Origin: Streptomyces broussonetiae
GTDB taxonomy: Bacteria; Actinomycetota; Actinomycetes; Streptomycetales; Streptomycetaceae
Length of the DNA: 64,000 bases
Assembly (NCBI RefSeq): GCF_009796285.1
Contig: NZ_CP047020.1
Location: 310,001 to 374,000 of the forward strand
Direction of reading: 5' to 3'
Each line of letters starts with the position of its first letter. The first letter of the stretch is position 1. The notes under the pieces are model-generated. The model was not told the DNA's origin. It ran no database searches and worked only from the letters and a program-made list of their open reading frames with translations. Shown here one piece after another: positions 8,143-19,952 of the stretch. The position numbers and the translations under genes were made by a program.

Positions 8143-10334
<2,192 letters not shown>

Positions 10335-10461
10335 ACCTGCCGCTTCACCCCACACGGCCGGGGCGAGGGCTGACGCCCTCGCCCCGGCCACAACTTCGTA
10401 CGTCACTCTGCACGTGAGGGTGTACTTCGCTCTGCACATGAGCTCGTACACCGACAAGAGC

Positions 10462-10821
10462 GACGGCGATATGCGTCTTGCCCACTCCGGGCGGCCCCAG
10501 CAGCGCTGCGTTCGCTTTGCCGTCGACGAAGGAGAGGCTGGCGAGATCTTTGACCTTGCGCGGGTCGAGCTCGGGCTGGAAGGAGAAGTCGTACTCGTCC
10601 AGCGTCTTGTGGTGCGGCAGCTTCGACAGCCGCAGGCCCTGGCGGAAGCGTCGGTCGTCGCGGACGGCCAGTTCCTCGGACAGGACCAGGTCGAGGAAGT
10701 CGAGGTAGCCCATCTTCGCCTCGTCGGCCCGGCGGGTGTACTCGTTGATGGTCTCTGCCAGGTGGGGCAGGCCGAGCTTGCCGGCCGTGGTGCGGATGCG
10801 GTTGCCGGTCAGCTCGCTCAA
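10462..10821 (-). pseudogene. istB (element A), N-terminal part
   Basis: Starts at TTG 10821, overlapping the istA stop (TTGA), and runs from MSELTGNRIRTTAGKLGLPH to the Walker [15 protein letters not shown], where element B interrupts it. The remaining C-terminal part is at 7574-7984. Confidence 0.9.
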
Positions 10822-12026
10822 GACGACTCCTTCGTCGGGAAGTTGGTGGTGAAGGGCCGGGTGCCGGTCAGTTCGTCGTAGACCGATAGCGGTCGCCTCT
10901 CTACCTCGATCTGGGTTGCGGCGGACCGGCTCAGCAGGGCCTGCAACGGCCCGATGCGACCGGACGCGGAGGACTCGCTCCGCGGTGGTGGCGGCTCGTC
11001 GCCCGTCGTGGTGCGGCGGTTCCTGCCGGTCGGCAGGCCGTCCCAGTGCTCGTCCTGCCTGACAACCACGCCACGGCCGACCGCCCGCGGATGGCTGGAC
11101 AGCAGGGTCTCGCCGCCGGCATCGGGGACGGTCGTGTGCACCATGACCTGGGACTTCGTCGCTCTGATCTCCACCAGCTGACGCGGGCGAACCTTGCGGG
11201 CGGGCACCGAGTAGAGGTTTCCGCCGAACGCGACCAGGCAGTCCTTGCCGACCGGCCGCAGATGCCGCTCGGCCACCAGATAGGGCGAGGGTGGCAACGG
11301 CTTGAGGGCGGCGTGATCCCGGGCGGCCCGGTGTCCGATGACCTCGTGGTGGGTGGCGTGGGTGCGGGCGCGTCGCTGCGGCACCCACGCCATGAAGGCG
11401 GCATCCAGCTCCTCGAGCGAGGAGAACGCCCGCCCGGCCAGCACGTGATCACGCACGATCAACACCTGGCGTTCGACCCGGCCCTTCCCGGTGGGCCGGT
11501 AGGCGGCCAGCACGTCGATGTCGAAGTCGTAGTGGCCGGCGAAGCCGACCGCTTCCGGATGCAGCGGCACCGCCTCGCCCGGGGCGACGTGCCGGCGCAC
11601 GACGGTCTTGGTCCGGTCGTAGACGATCGACATCGGCACCCCGCCGAAGTGCGCAAATGCCCGCCGGTGGCAGTCGAAGAAGGTCTGCAGGTCCTGGCTC
11701 GTGGTGAAGCAGCAGAACGGGTCGCGCGAGTACGACAAAACCATATGGAACGAGTAGACCTTCGGGATGCCCAGGTGGGCGAGGATCTTGCCTTCATCGC
11801 CCCAGTCGACCTGAGCCTGGGCCCCGGGGACCACCTCGAAGCGGCGATGCATACCCGCCAACTCCCGCGGTTCGATGCCCAGTTCACCCGCGATCCGCGG
11901 CCGGGCCTCCTGCAGATAGAGCTTGATCCGCTGATAGTTGATCGTCGAGCCGTACTCCTTCACCAGACGCTCGTGCACCACGGCGCCCTTGATGAGGATC
12001 TCTGCCCGCAGCATCGCGTCGATCAA
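10818..12026 (-). pseudogene. istA (element A), N-terminally truncated
   Basis: About 402 codons correspond to IstA of element B from residue ~70 onward (LIDAMLRAEILIKGAVVHER), including AQVDWGDEGK, SIVYDRTKTVV and GKGRVERQV, so the DDE core remains. The helix-turn-helix and start are missing; sequence changes to IS110 at about 12027. Confidence 0.85.
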
Positions 12027-12028
12027 CC

Positions 12029-12682
12029 CAGCTGAATGAGGCCGAGGCCGTCCTGGTCGCACTGCCCGTGAGCATCCGGGCAGAGCTTCCGGCGACCAGC
12101 CGTGTGCTTCCGCAGTTGGAGGCGCTGGAGACCATCGCCCGGCAACAGCCCGAGGTGGCTTCTGCGACGCTGATACACATCGACCGGCTGGTCGACGCCC
12201 TTCACGACATCCGTCGGCTGACGCGGCGGATCAAAGACCTCGACAAGAAGGTTCCCGCTCTGCTGGCCACGTTGGGGTGCACGCTGGCCGAGATCTGCGG
12301 CATCGGCGCGGTCACCGCAATGGAGTTGTTGGTCGAGGTCGGAGACCCGTGCCGGTTCCGCACCGAGGGCCAATTCGCCCGCTGGTGCGGTGCCGCCCCG
12401 CTGGCGGTCTCGTCCGGCGAGGGCCACGGCCGAGCCCGCCGCCACCGGCTCGACGTCGGTGGCAACCGCAAGGTCAACTCTGTGCTGCACATCGTGCACG
12501 TCACCCAGGTCCGCTGCCACGAGCCCGCTCGCGCCTTCATGTCCAGAAAGATCGGCGAGAACATGCCCAAACGGTCCGCGCGCCGAGCTCACAAACGTCA
12601 ACTCGCCAACGTGATCATCCGACACATGTGGAGAGACGCTGAGCATCGCCCCGCCCAACCGCCCGCATACAGCGCAGCTTGA
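12029..12682 (+). pseudogene. IS110-family transposase, C-terminal two thirds
   Basis: Reads LNEAEAVLVALPVSIRAELP through a helical region to GIGAVTAMELLVEVGDPCRF and CGAAPLAVSSGEGHGRARRH, the Ser-containing Transposase_20 domain, ending at AYSAA. The N-terminal DEDD domain is missing at the junction with istA. It is followed after 12 bases by another transposase fragment. Confidence 0.85.
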
Positions 12683-12694
12683 CAAGAGAGCTTC

Positions 12695-12907
12695 GAGTCG
12701 ACGTTCTCCACCGTCCGGCTGCGGACCAAGGTCACCCGCGGGGCTGGCTCCCGCACCGCCGCCCTGGCCATGGTCTTCAAGCTCATCGAGTCCGCCCAGC
12801 AGCGATGGCGGGCGGTGAACGCACCCCATCTCGTCGCTCTCGTCCGTGCAGGAGCCCGCTTCGAACGCGGCCAACTGGTCGAGCGTCCCCAGGCGGTCGC
12901 AGCGTGA
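12695..12907 (+). pseudogene. IS256-family transposase, C-terminal fragment
   Basis: Seventy codons starting ESTFSTVRLRTKVTRGAG and ending ERPQAVAA, the same C-terminal piece as at 3245-3481 and 45050-45334. It begins directly after the IS110 end, so an IS110 element probably inserted in the conserved NPIEST region of this gene. Confidence 0.85.
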
Positions 12908-12936
12908 CCGCCCCGGGCCCGTCCTTTCGGTGGCCG

Positions 12937-13755
12937 TCAGTGCACGTTGAGGCGGCTGCTCCAGGCACGGCTCCAGCCGCTACGCCAGATGGCCAGTCCT
13001 GCATAGGTGAAGGTGCAACCGATACCGACGCCCCAGTCGTCACCTTCGTACCGGACGATGGGGTCAGCCAAGGCGGAGCAGAGGCCGCCGAGAGGGATCA
13101 CGGTGAAGGCGTCGCTGTCGGTGTCAGGATGGTGCTGTACCTCGATCCAGCCGGCGCGGACAAAGGGGACCAGCGGGGCGAGTTGCCGGTCGACCCAATC
13201 GAGGCGCTCGGTGCCACTCAGATCGCTCGGCGGGTCCTCCCAGATACCGAACGGACCGGTCAGCATGCCACTGGCCTCAGCAGCACAGACCAGGACTTCA
13301 CGCTGGGCGGTGCTCAGCTCGTCCCAGGTGGGAAGACCACTGACGTCCGCCGTCGGGTACGCATCATTGCCCCACCGCTCACGCACGACGTCCGGTGCGG
13401 CGAGATAGAAACGGCACGGTGAATCGGGCTTCCAGACCCAGTTGACCGGGTCCGCGAGAACGGCACACAGCTGCTCCCCAGTCACGGCGGGGGCGGAAGG
13501 GGCGGGAACACAGCCCTCAGTCTCCCGGACGCTGACGAGGCCACGCTCGGTGAGTCCCAGGACTACAGCGCCGAGTCGCGGAACCAGTTCCCGTTGCTCG
13601 GTCTCGGAGTAGCTGCGCGGAGGCGGGGCATCCTCAGCGCCTGCCCAGCGCAAAGCCATACCGATGGCCTGAATTGTCCCGGCCAACGGATTCTGTGCCA
13701 TGGCCCAACGCATCAGGGTCTGCTCGGTGATGGTCAGAGAGTCCCAGGAACACAT
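12937..13755 (-). CDS. Hypothetical protein
   Basis: A 272-residue acidic protein starting MCSWDSLTITEQTLMRWAMA. The start was chosen by a purine-rich GGGGTGGGA upstream. It is rich in Trp and contains RFYLAAPDVVRERWGND and LPTWDELSTAQREVLVCAAE, the latter resembling a winged-helix-like helix pair. It has no signal peptide or membrane span. I do not recognise the family. It stands alone between IS remnants and the tuf region, with the dispersed 25-bp motif about 30 bases upstream. Confidence 0.6.
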   Translation of the reverse strand: MCSWDSLTITEQTLMRWAMAQNPLAGTIQAIGMALRWAGAEDAPPPRSYSETEQRELVPRLGAVVLGLTERGLVSVRETEGCVPAPSAPAVTGEQLCAVLADPVNWVWKPDSPCRFYLAAPDVVRERWGNDAYPTADVSGLPTWDELSTAQREVLVCAAEASGMLTGPFGIWEDPPSDLSGTERLDWVDRQLAPLVPFVRAGWIEVQHHPDTDSDAFTVIPLGGLCSALADPIVRYEGDDWGVGIGCTFTYAGLAIWRSGWSRAWSSRLNVH

Positions 13756-13783
13756 GACACGAATGATCCCACCCCCTCTTCCC

Positions 13784-13809
13784 TGATCCACAACTCTTGA
13801 CAATGACTC
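13784..13809 (-). repeat. Dispersed ~25-bp motif, copy 2
   Basis: TGATCCACAACTCTTGACAA then TGACTC; inverted relative to copy 1 at 1433, with which it shares 17 consecutive bases. The two copies bracket the whole 12-kb transposase-rich block. Confidence 0.5.
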
Positions 13810-13880
13810 CCGCCTCCGTCGGGGCCGGGGCGGTCGCGGTGGCCCCTCAACCACGAGAAGCACGAAGGGAGATGGACGTC

Positions 13881-14012
13881 ATGAGCCTGCCCTACTACGA
13901 GGTGGACGTCCCGATCAGCAGCACCACCCAGCCCGGCCTGACCGGCTGTGACTGTGCGCGCCAATTGGCCACTGTGCATTTCGGTTGGCCGCTGGCGCGC
14001 ACAGTCCGATGA
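13881..14012 (+). CDS. Small ORF, 43 residues, unknown
   Basis: Begins MSLPYYEVDVPISSTTQPG after a well-spaced GAAGGGAG, so translation is plausible. The last 20 residues are encoded inside the inverted-repeat structure upstream of tuf (including CDC and then GWPLARTVR), suggesting that an older gene was cut by the repeat. No family recognised. Confidence 0.35.
   Translation: MSLPYYEVDVPISSTTQPGLTGCDCARQLATVHFGWPLARTVR
13947..14006 (+). repeat. Inverted repeat flanking tuf, copy at the 3' side
   Basis: About 52 bp from GTGACTGTGCGCGCC to GGTTGGCCGCT match, inverted with about five mismatches, 15519-15570 on the other side of tuf. Within this copy GACTGTGCGCGCCA (13950-13963) pairs perfectly with TGGCGCGCACAGTC (13993-14006), so it can also fold as a hairpin and may act as terminator for tuf. 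Confidence 0.7.
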
Positions 14013-14074
14013 GGGTCTTGTGCCCGCGCGCCTGCCGGTCTAGGACAGGGCGACCACAGGCGAGCGCGGTCCGC

Positions 14075-15268
14075 CTATTTGCTGATCTTGGTGACCTGGC
14101 CGGCGCCGACGGTGCGGCCTCCTTCGCGGATGGTGAAGCGCAGGCCCTCCTCCATCGCGACGGGCTGGATGAGTGACACCGACATCTCGGCGTTGTCACC
14201 CGGCATGACCATCTCCGTGCCCTCCTTGAGGGTCACGACTCCGGTGACGTCGGTGGTGCGGAAGTAGAACTGCGGGCGGTAGTTGTTGAAGAAGGGCGTG
14301 TGCCGTCCGCCCTCGTCCTTGGACAGGATGTACGCGGTAGCCTCGAACTCGGTGTGCGGGGTGACCGAGCCGGGCTTGATGATGCACTGGCCGCGCTCGA
14401 CGTCCTCACGCTTGATGCCGCGCAGCAGCAGACCGACGTTCTCGCCGGCCTGACCCTCGTCCAGCAGCTTGCGGAACATCTCGATGCCGGTGACGGTGGT
14501 GGACGTCTTTTCCGGCTTGATGCCGATGATGTCGACGTTCTCGTTGACCTTGAGGACACCGCGCTCGATGCGGCCGGTGACGACCGTGCCGCGGCCGGTG
14601 ATGGTGAAGACGTCCTCGATGGGCATCAGGAACGGCTTGTCGACGTCGCGCTCGGGCTGCGGAATGTTCTCGTCGACCGCGTCCATCAGGTCCTCGACGG
14701 ACTTGACCCACGTCGGGTCGCCCTCCAGCGCCTTCAGGGCGGAGATCTTGACGACCGGTGCGTCGTCGCCCGGGAATTCGTACTCGTTGAGGAGTTCGCG
14801 CACCTCCAGCTCGACGAGTTCCAGGATCTCCTCGTCGTCCACCATGTCGGCCTTGTTCAGCGCGACCACGACGTACGGCACCCCCGACTGGCGGGCGAGC
14901 AGGACGTGCTCCTTCGTCTGCGGCATCGGGCCGTCGGTCGCCGCGACGACCAGGATCGCGCCGTCCATCTGCGCCGCCCCGGTGATCATGTTCTTGATGT
15001 AGTCCGCGTGGCCCGGGCAGTCGACGTGGGCGTAGTGGCGCGCATCGGTCTGGTACTCCACATGTGCGATCGAGATGGTGATGCCGCGCTGGCGCTCCTC
15101 AGGAGCCTTGTCGATGTCCTCGAACGGCGTGTACGGGTTCAGGTCCGGGAACCTGTCGTGCAGCACTTTCGTGATCGCCGCCGTCAGCGTCGTCTTGCCG
15201 TGGTCGACGTGACCGATCGTGCCGATGTTCACGTGCGGCTTGGTCCGCTCGAACTTCGCCTTCGCCAT
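14075..15268 (-). CDS. tuf: Translation elongation factor EF-Tu
   Basis: A full-length 397-residue EF-Tu beginning [21 protein letters not shown]-domain motifs are GHVDHGKT (residues 19-26), DCPGHADY and NKAD; the switch region [12 protein letters not shown] and domain 2/3 motifs [12 protein letters not shown] and [12 protein letters not shown] are intact. A GAGGAG site precedes the ATG. It is not in a str operon: no fusA or rpsL is adjacent, so this is a stand-alone second tuf, which several streptomycetes have. It is clearly not the strongly diverged tuf3 type. The long inverted repeats on both sides suggest it was moved or amplified. Confidence 0.95.
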   Translation of the reverse strand: MAKAKFERTKPHVNIGTIGHVDHGKTTLTAAITKVLHDRFPDLNPYTPFEDIDKAPEERQRGITISIAHVEYQTDARHYAHVDCPGHADYIKNMITGAAQMDGAILVVAATDGPMPQTKEHVLLARQSGVPYVVVALNKADMVDDEEILELVELEVRELLNEYEFPGDDAPVVKISALKALEGDPTWVKSVEDLMDAVDENIPQPERDVDKPFLMPIEDVFTITGRGTVVTGRIERGVLKVNENVDIIGIKPEKTSTTVTGIEMFRKLLDEGQAGENVGLLLRGIKREDVERGQCIIKPGSVTPHTEFEATAYILSKDEGGRHTPFFNNYRPQFYFRTTDVTGVVTLKEGTEMVMPGDNAEMSVSLIQPVAMEEGLRFTIREGGRTVGAGQVTKISK

Positions 15269-15518
15269 GTGTCGTCTCCTCACGCCTGGGCGGCGGTACG
15301 CCGCTGCGTACTCGCCTGGCTCTTTTGTCCGATGGGCTGGCGCACGAGTGCGGTACCGCTCAGCGCCGAACCACTCCATAGCCCACGACTGCTGGTAACC
15401 ACACCCGCACACTTGGTGATCATAAGGCTGCTCGCTGCGGGCGTACGCCGATGCCCCGACACCCACCCTGCAAGGTGATGTGGAAGGGGATCACCGAAGC
15501 CGCGATGTCCTGACCGGG

Positions 15519-15586
15519 CGCGCGAACGGCCAACCGAAGTGCACAGTGGCCAACTGGCGCGCTCAGTCACACCGGCTGTGACTGAG
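15519..15586 (-). repeat. Inverted repeat flanking tuf, copy at the 5' side
   Basis: GCGAACGGCCAACCGAAGTG through GGCGCGCTCAGTCAC (15519-15570) is the inverted partner of 13947-13998. A further palindrome, TCAGTCAC / GTGACTGA (15562-15585), marks the start of a third, partial copy pointing the other way. Confidence 0.7.
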
Positions 15587-15679
15587 CAGTCTGGTTGGCC
15601 ATTTGAGCGTGCGGGCGGACAGCGTGGCTGCCGTTACGATCGGGCTCCGCACCTGATGCAGGTGCGGAACCCCGGTCAC

Positions 15680-16825
15680 TCAGCGGAACGGGCCGTGGGC
15701 GGCGAAGGCGTGTGCGGCGAAGCGTTTGCCCATCCGGCGGTAAGCGGAGGCGGTGGGGTGCAGGCCGTCGGCAAGGTCATCCACCTCGTGCGGGCCGAGC
15801 AGTTCGCGTCCGTCGAGATAGTGCAGGTGGGGATCGCGTGCTCGCCGGGCCGCCACGATTCGGGCCAGTTCGTCACGGACCACCGTCAGCGACAACGCCC
15901 CACGGGCCACATCGGCCGGGTCGCCCAGGGCTGTGATCTTCCCGTCAGGGCCCGTCGCGGTCGGGCCGGGGGTCGTGTCGAGTGCCGGACAGCTCACCGG
16001 GGACATCAGCAGCAGCGGGGTGTCCGGGTGGCCGTCCCGGATCGTGTCCAGGAATCCGTGCACCGCCGGGCCGAACGTCCGCAGCCGGAAGGCGGCCAGG
16101 CCCACGATGTTGACGCCCACCTTGAGGCTGATCAGGTCGGCGGGCATGTCGCGGATCGTCCGGGCGACATAGGGGTCCAGCATGGCGTTGCCAGCCTGGC
16201 TGAGGTTGATCACCTCCACTCCCCCGAGCGAAGCCGCCACCACCGGCCAGGTACCGGTCGGGCCGTCGGCTTCGAGGCAGTGGCTGATGGAACTGCCGTG
16301 GTGCACCCAGCGGCGCCGACCGTCCGGCAACGGTGCCAGCACCTCGCCGTCAGCACGCAGTGCCACCAGTTCCGTGGGGGTCTGCTGGGGCAGCCACAGC
16401 TCGACGTTCTTCATGCCCATCGGCAGCCCGGCGAACCGCACGGTCCCCGGCTTCCCCGGGACCAGTCGCTGCGCGGTCCCGGGGCCCGCCATCCGCACCA
16501 CATTGCCCATCGGTGCTTGCCGACGCCCGGCAGGGGCACCGTCCACCAACAGTTCCAGCATCCCGGTCGGGCGAGGTCGGGGGTCGGTGTCGAGCTGTCC
16601 TGTGGACGTGAGTACCTCGAACTCAAGCTCACGCGCATCGGTACGGAACACCAGCCGTACCCCTGAAGGCATCACCGTCACCCCGTAGACCGACGGGTCC
16701 TGGTACTGCTCCTTGGTCCACGCGGGCAACCGGCGAGGCATCACCCCCGCCTGCGTCCGCTCCAAGTCCAGCGCACCCCGTAGCTCCACCGGCCCGCCCA
16801 CCAGCGGGAATGCCCGCATCGCCAC
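15680..16825 (-). CDS. SGNH/GDSL-type hydrolase
   Basis: A 381-residue protein with an N-terminal beta-rich domain (about residues 1-165) and a C-terminal SGNH hydrolase domain. Block I is HHGSSIS with the likely nucleophile Ser179, block II has the Gly in SQAGNAML, block III the Asn in KVGVNIVG, and block V DGLHPTASAY supplies Asp and His. Many such two-domain enzymes are carbohydrate or lipid esterases. No signal peptide is seen, so it is probably cytoplasmic. It is transcribed alone. Confidence 0.85.
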   Translation of the reverse strand: MAMRAFPLVGGPVELRGALDLERTQAGVMPRRLPAWTKEQYQDPSVYGVTVMPSGVRLVFRTDARELEFEVLTSTGQLDTDPRPRPTGMLELLVDGAPAGRRQAPMGNVVRMAGPGTAQRLVPGKPGTVRFAGLPMGMKNVELWLPQQTPTELVALRADGEVLAPLPDGRRRWVHHGSSISHCLEADGPTGTWPVVAASLGGVEVINLSQAGNAMLDPYVARTIRDMPADLISLKVGVNIVGLAAFRLRTFGPAVHGFLDTIRDGHPDTPLLLMSPVSCPALDTTPGPTATGPDGKITALGDPADVARGALSLTVVRDELARIVAARRARDPHLHYLDGRELLGPHEVDDLADGLHPTASAYRRMGKRFAAHAFAAHGPFR

Positions 16826-16846
16826 CGTCTCGACTCCCCAACGTTC

Positions 16847-17200
16847 TCAGGTCCGGATGCGAGTACGCACCCGCGAGTTCTCTACCGCCACCCTGGCACA
16901 CAAACCGACACGCTCAACCCGCTCGCCGGGATCGATGGCCAATAACGCGGGCACCACGGGATTTTCGGCTCGGGCGGCGAGCCGCAAGGCGGCCACCTCG
17001 CGGGCGTATCGCTCGTCGGCATCAGGACCGTCGACGATCTGCTTCACCACTGCCGTTACCTTTGGCAACTCGACGCGCCACACACGCGAACGAGGGCTGC
17101 TGCCCAGTTTGCGAGAGCGCCTGGGCGATCCCAGCTCGGCCCGTAACTCGTCCCCGAACGGCAGTCGCAACCACATGCGCTCACCCTTCCACGCGACCAA
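16847..17200 (-). pseudogene. Aminoglycoside-phosphotransferase-like kinase, N-terminal fragment
   Basis: Contains GSSPRSRVWRVELPKVTAVV then KQIVDGPDADERYAREVAAL, the nucleotide-binding lobe of APH-type kinases with the catalytic Lys. After LLAIDPGERV the sequence loses the family pattern and stops, so the catalytic lobe is absent. The start at 17200 may be upstream of the true one. Confidence 0.6.
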
Positions 17201-17763
17201 ACGAGCCTGCGGCTACTGCGCACAATTGACCGTCCTGCTTCACGTCGCCGAGGACCACCACCCCGCAGCGATAGCGGGAAACCCCCGGGACTGCTTCCGG
17301 GGTGCTGCCAGTTCTCATCGACATTCCGGGACAGATCGGTCACGAAGCGGTGCCAGCCCACATCAACAATCGCTCTCCGTTCCCACCTACGAAGCCATTC
17401 GGCGCCACCTGGGAGGGATCTGCGACCTGAGGCAGACCGACTGCGTCCGTGTCCGTCTTCGCCGCAGTCGTCGCCATCATGATGACTGCCTCCCCATCGC
17501 TGCACGTTGCCGGCCTGCCTCGGGCCGACGACCGCGTCGCCTTCCCCGACATCCACTAGCCATGCACACCACGGATAAGAAAGGTGCCGCCTGACCGATG
17601 GCCGGCCAGCGCGACGCTCTCTTTGCCACCACGCCACCGGCGGACAGGCATGAGAGGACTGGGCGGGGGCAGACGCGCCAACCGGAACGAATTGTTCCGC
17701 ATCGTCGTGCGGCCCGCGCCGCACGTCGATCGCACGAGGGGGCTGAGTAAGGAGGAGATGAGC
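17201..17763. other. 563-bp stretch without clear gene
   Basis: No frame here has a convincing start, ribosome binding site and protein pattern. It probably contains decayed sequence upstream of the phosphotransferase fragment and the promoter region of the secreted protein at 17764. Confidence 0.4.
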
Positions 17764-18054
17764 ATGACGGTGACGCGACGAATCGCGAACGCAGGCGTGT
17801 GTGCCGCGATCGCCGGAGGTGTTGTCCTGGCCGCCGGCAGCTCGGCGATGGCGGCCACTCCCGCGGCGGCACAGCATTACCCGGTTCTGACCAGCACCAC
17901 GGCCGCCGTCGAACGCCACGACACGCCCCGGCAGCCCGCGGATCCCTGGATCGCCGGCCAACTGGCAGCCTTCTACCCTTCGGCCGCCCACCGGCTGGCC
18001 GCGTTCGACCCCTGGGTCAAGGATCAGCTGGCCCTCTCGCATCCCGGCAAGTGA
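17764..18054 (+). CDS. Small secreted protein
   Basis: A 96-residue protein. AAGGAGGAG lies eight bases before the chosen ATG at 17764; another ATG at 17758 is too close to the site. The N-terminus MTVTRRIANAGVCAAIAGGV and the following hydrophobic segment ending in AMAA form a clear Sec signal peptide. The mature part is short, with repeated DPW-I/V-x-x-QLA units (DPWIAGQLAAFYPSAAHRLA and DPWVKDQLA), so it is an imperfect two-fold repeat. No family recognised. Confidence 0.65.
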   Translation: MTVTRRIANAGVCAAIAGGVVLAAGSSAMAATPAAAQHYPVLTSTTAAVERHDTPRQPADPWIAGQLAAFYPSAAHRLAAFDPWVKDQLALSHPGK

Positions 18055-18187
18055 GCGCGAGGGGCGGCGCGACTTTCCCTTCCCCTCAAGGAGCCAACCT
18101 CTCCCCGTGTCGCCTGCCAGGAACGAAGCCTCGCCAGGCCGCCACGCGTCAGCCCTGCTGATGGCAACTCGGCGTGCCCGCGTCGAC

Positions 18188-19039
18188 TCAGTGACAGGCC
18201 CGGGACCCGGAGGCCATCTCGACGCCGGCGAGGTGGGGCAGGCCTGCGATGGGCAGCTCGGCCCGCAGGTACTGGCGCCGGCCCCGGATGGTGAAACCCG
18301 CGGCCCGAAGAGCTTCCCCGGTGGCCCGGCGGCGGTCCGGCAGGCCGACCAGACCCCGGGACACAGCGCACGCCAGCGTAAAGGCGTGCAGAGGCCGACT
18401 ATCCCAGCACTCAGGCGCCCGGGCGATCAGAGCCTGGGCCGTGGAAAAGTCCTCACGGCAGTGCAGCCACAACAGCAACGCCGAGCCGTCACCCGGCTGC
18501 CCGACGCAGGAGACGACACCGGCGAATACGGCCCCCGAAGCCCCAAAGCATGCCCCGCATGCCGCACCACCCAGCAGACGTAAGACCGCGCCCCATACCA
18601 ACAACCACTCAACCTGATCACCGGTCACCGCAAATGACACGACCTGATCACCCAGCCCGCCATCTGACAAAGCCGCTGACCAGACCCCACACAGCGAGGC
18701 CCACACCCCCACCCGTGCCCCGCCGAAACGCCCACGCCCCCCGACCACACCAGCACGCCAACTGATCAACGCAGGCCAGCCCACCAGCCACTGATCAGAA
18801 AAGCCGCCACCGGACATGTGGGTGACGAAAGACAGGCACAGGTCGGGACGACGGGCCACCATCTGCTGGTCGCGGACCGCGGTGGCCTGGTCGTAGTGGC
18901 GGGCTGTGTCGGCGGCCACCGGGGCTGACACCAGGCGTGCCTCGTCCGGCAGCTGAAGGCGTGCGACCCATTCGCTCACGAAACGGTCGACCACACTCTC
19001 GCAGCCGTGTTTCAGGACACCTGCGGCGTTAGGGTTCAT
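18188..19039 (-). CDS. Hypothetical protein, possibly a fusion of two remnants
   Basis: A 283-residue frame with AAGGG before its ATG (MNPNAAGVLKHGCESVVDRF). The first ~95 residues look like an ordinary soluble protein. Residues ~95-185 are Gly/Ala/Val/Trp-rich and unlike either end. The last ~85 residues (LHAFTLACAVSRGLVGLPD, then ALRAAGFTIRGRRQYLRAEL) resemble the end of an acetyltransferase-like domain. The middle could have arisen by out-of-frame joining. Function unknown. Confidence 0.4.
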   Translation of the reverse strand: MNPNAAGVLKHGCESVVDRFVSEWVARLQLPDEARLVSAPVAADTARHYDQATAVRDQQMVARRPDLCLSFVTHMSGGGFSDQWLVGWPALISWRAGVVGGRGRFGGARVGVWASLCGVWSAALSDGGLGDQVVSFAVTGDQVEWLLVWGAVLRLLGGAACGACFGASGAVFAGVVSCVGQPGDGSALLLWLHCREDFSTAQALIARAPECWDSRPLHAFTLACAVSRGLVGLPDRRRATGEALRAAGFTIRGRRQYLRAELPIAGLPHLAGVEMASGSRACH

Positions 19040-19128
19040 TCACTGCCCTTCATTCGGCGGAAGTAACTCATATTTGTGTGCTTGCAGGGTCGAAGTAAGG
19101 GCATCCGGTGGCCAGGAGGTTGATAACG

Positions 19129-19299
19129 ATGGTTCCCCTGCTTCTGGTCCTTCTGCTGGCTCTGATCCTGTTCGGTGCGGGTTTCGCGCTGAAGGCACTG
19201 TGGTGGATCGCGGTGGTTGTGCTCATTGTGTGGCTGCTGGGCTTCGTCGTCCGCTCCGCGGACAGCGGTGGCCGAAGGGGCCGTTGGTACCGCTGGTAG
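19129..19299 (+). CDS. Small hydrophobic membrane protein
   Basis: A 56-residue protein that is almost entirely two adjacent hydrophobic spans (VPLLLVLLLALILFGAGFAL and LWWIAVVVLIVWLLGFVV) followed by the basic tail RGRWYRW. AGGAGG lies ahead of the ATG at 19129. This short hydrophobic protein type is widespread and highly conserved in Streptomyces; its role is unknown. A terminator hairpin follows. Confidence 0.75.
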   Translation: MVPLLLVLLLALILFGAGFALKALWWIAVVVLIVWLLGFVVRSADSGGRRGRWYRW

Positions 19300-19341
19300 A
19301 CGAGGGCGCCTGAGCCCGAGGAGCATGCCGCGCGCAAAGAA

Positions 19342-19374
19342 GTGGGGTCTGGCCGGACGCGGCCAGACCCCCAC
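19342..19374 (+). terminator. Strong hairpin after the hydrophobic protein gene
   Basis: GTGGGGTCTGGCC pairs with GGCCAGACCCCCAC around GGACGC, with one bulged base, 42 bases after the stop of the small hydrophobic protein. Confidence 0.7.
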
Positions 19375-19574
19375 ATGCGTGAGGACAGGCAACTCAGGTG
19401 GCCGGAAGAGATCGGGCCTATCGGACGTACACCGCAGGGTACGTGAACAAAGCAGCGGCCCCGCAGAACCAGCAGTGGAACCCTCCCTGCCTCCTATGCT
19501 GCAGGGCCGCTGCGCCCGCTACGAGTCGTTCGATCACCGGACAGCAGCGCTGGATCGACCGTCGAAGACTGGAA

Positions 19575-19952
19575 TCAGTTGGTGAGTGCCTGTTGAAGGG
19601 TTTCGTGGCAGTCGATGACAGTGTCGATGCCGACGAGCTGCAGGATGCGCTGCACGGACGGGCCGGGTGCGGCCAGGCGGAGCCAGCCGCCGGCCTCAGT
19701 GAGGGCGCAGTGGGCGATGATGAGGACGTTGATGCCGCTGGAGTCCAGGAAGGTCACCCGCGCCAGGTCCACCACGACGCGGGGCTGGGCCGCGTCGGAG
19801 ACGTCCAGGGCCTGGTGGAGCGTGTCACCGGTCTGGTGGTCGATTTCCCCGGCCACGGTCAGTACATGGATGCCGTCGGTGACGGTGGCCAGGATGGACA
19901 GCTCGCCCGGCTGCACCGCCTGTTCGGTGTCCGTCACTTCTTCCTCAGCCAT
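19575..19952 (-). CDS. STAS-domain anti-sigma factor antagonist
   Basis: A 125-residue STAS protein starting MAEEEVTDTEQAVQPGELSI after AGGA. It has the typical strand/helix order and the motif VTFLDSSGINVL, whose second Ser is the phosphorylation site in SpoIIAA/RsbV-type proteins. Such proteins release a sigma factor by binding its anti-sigma kinase when dephosphorylated. It is divergent from a HATPase anti-sigma-type protein at 20112, an apt partner. Confidence 0.9.
   Translation of the reverse strand: MAEEEVTDTEQAVQPGELSILATVTDGIHVLTVAGEIDHQTGDTLHQALDVSDAAQPRVVVDLARVTFLDSSGINVLIIAHCALTEAGGWLRLAAPGPSVQRILQLVGIDTVIDCHETLQQALTN

Noticed and set aside
14300..15478. 392-codon open frame antisense to tuf
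   Set aside because: Complement shadow of the highly conserved tuf gene; no ribosome binding site or family pattern.
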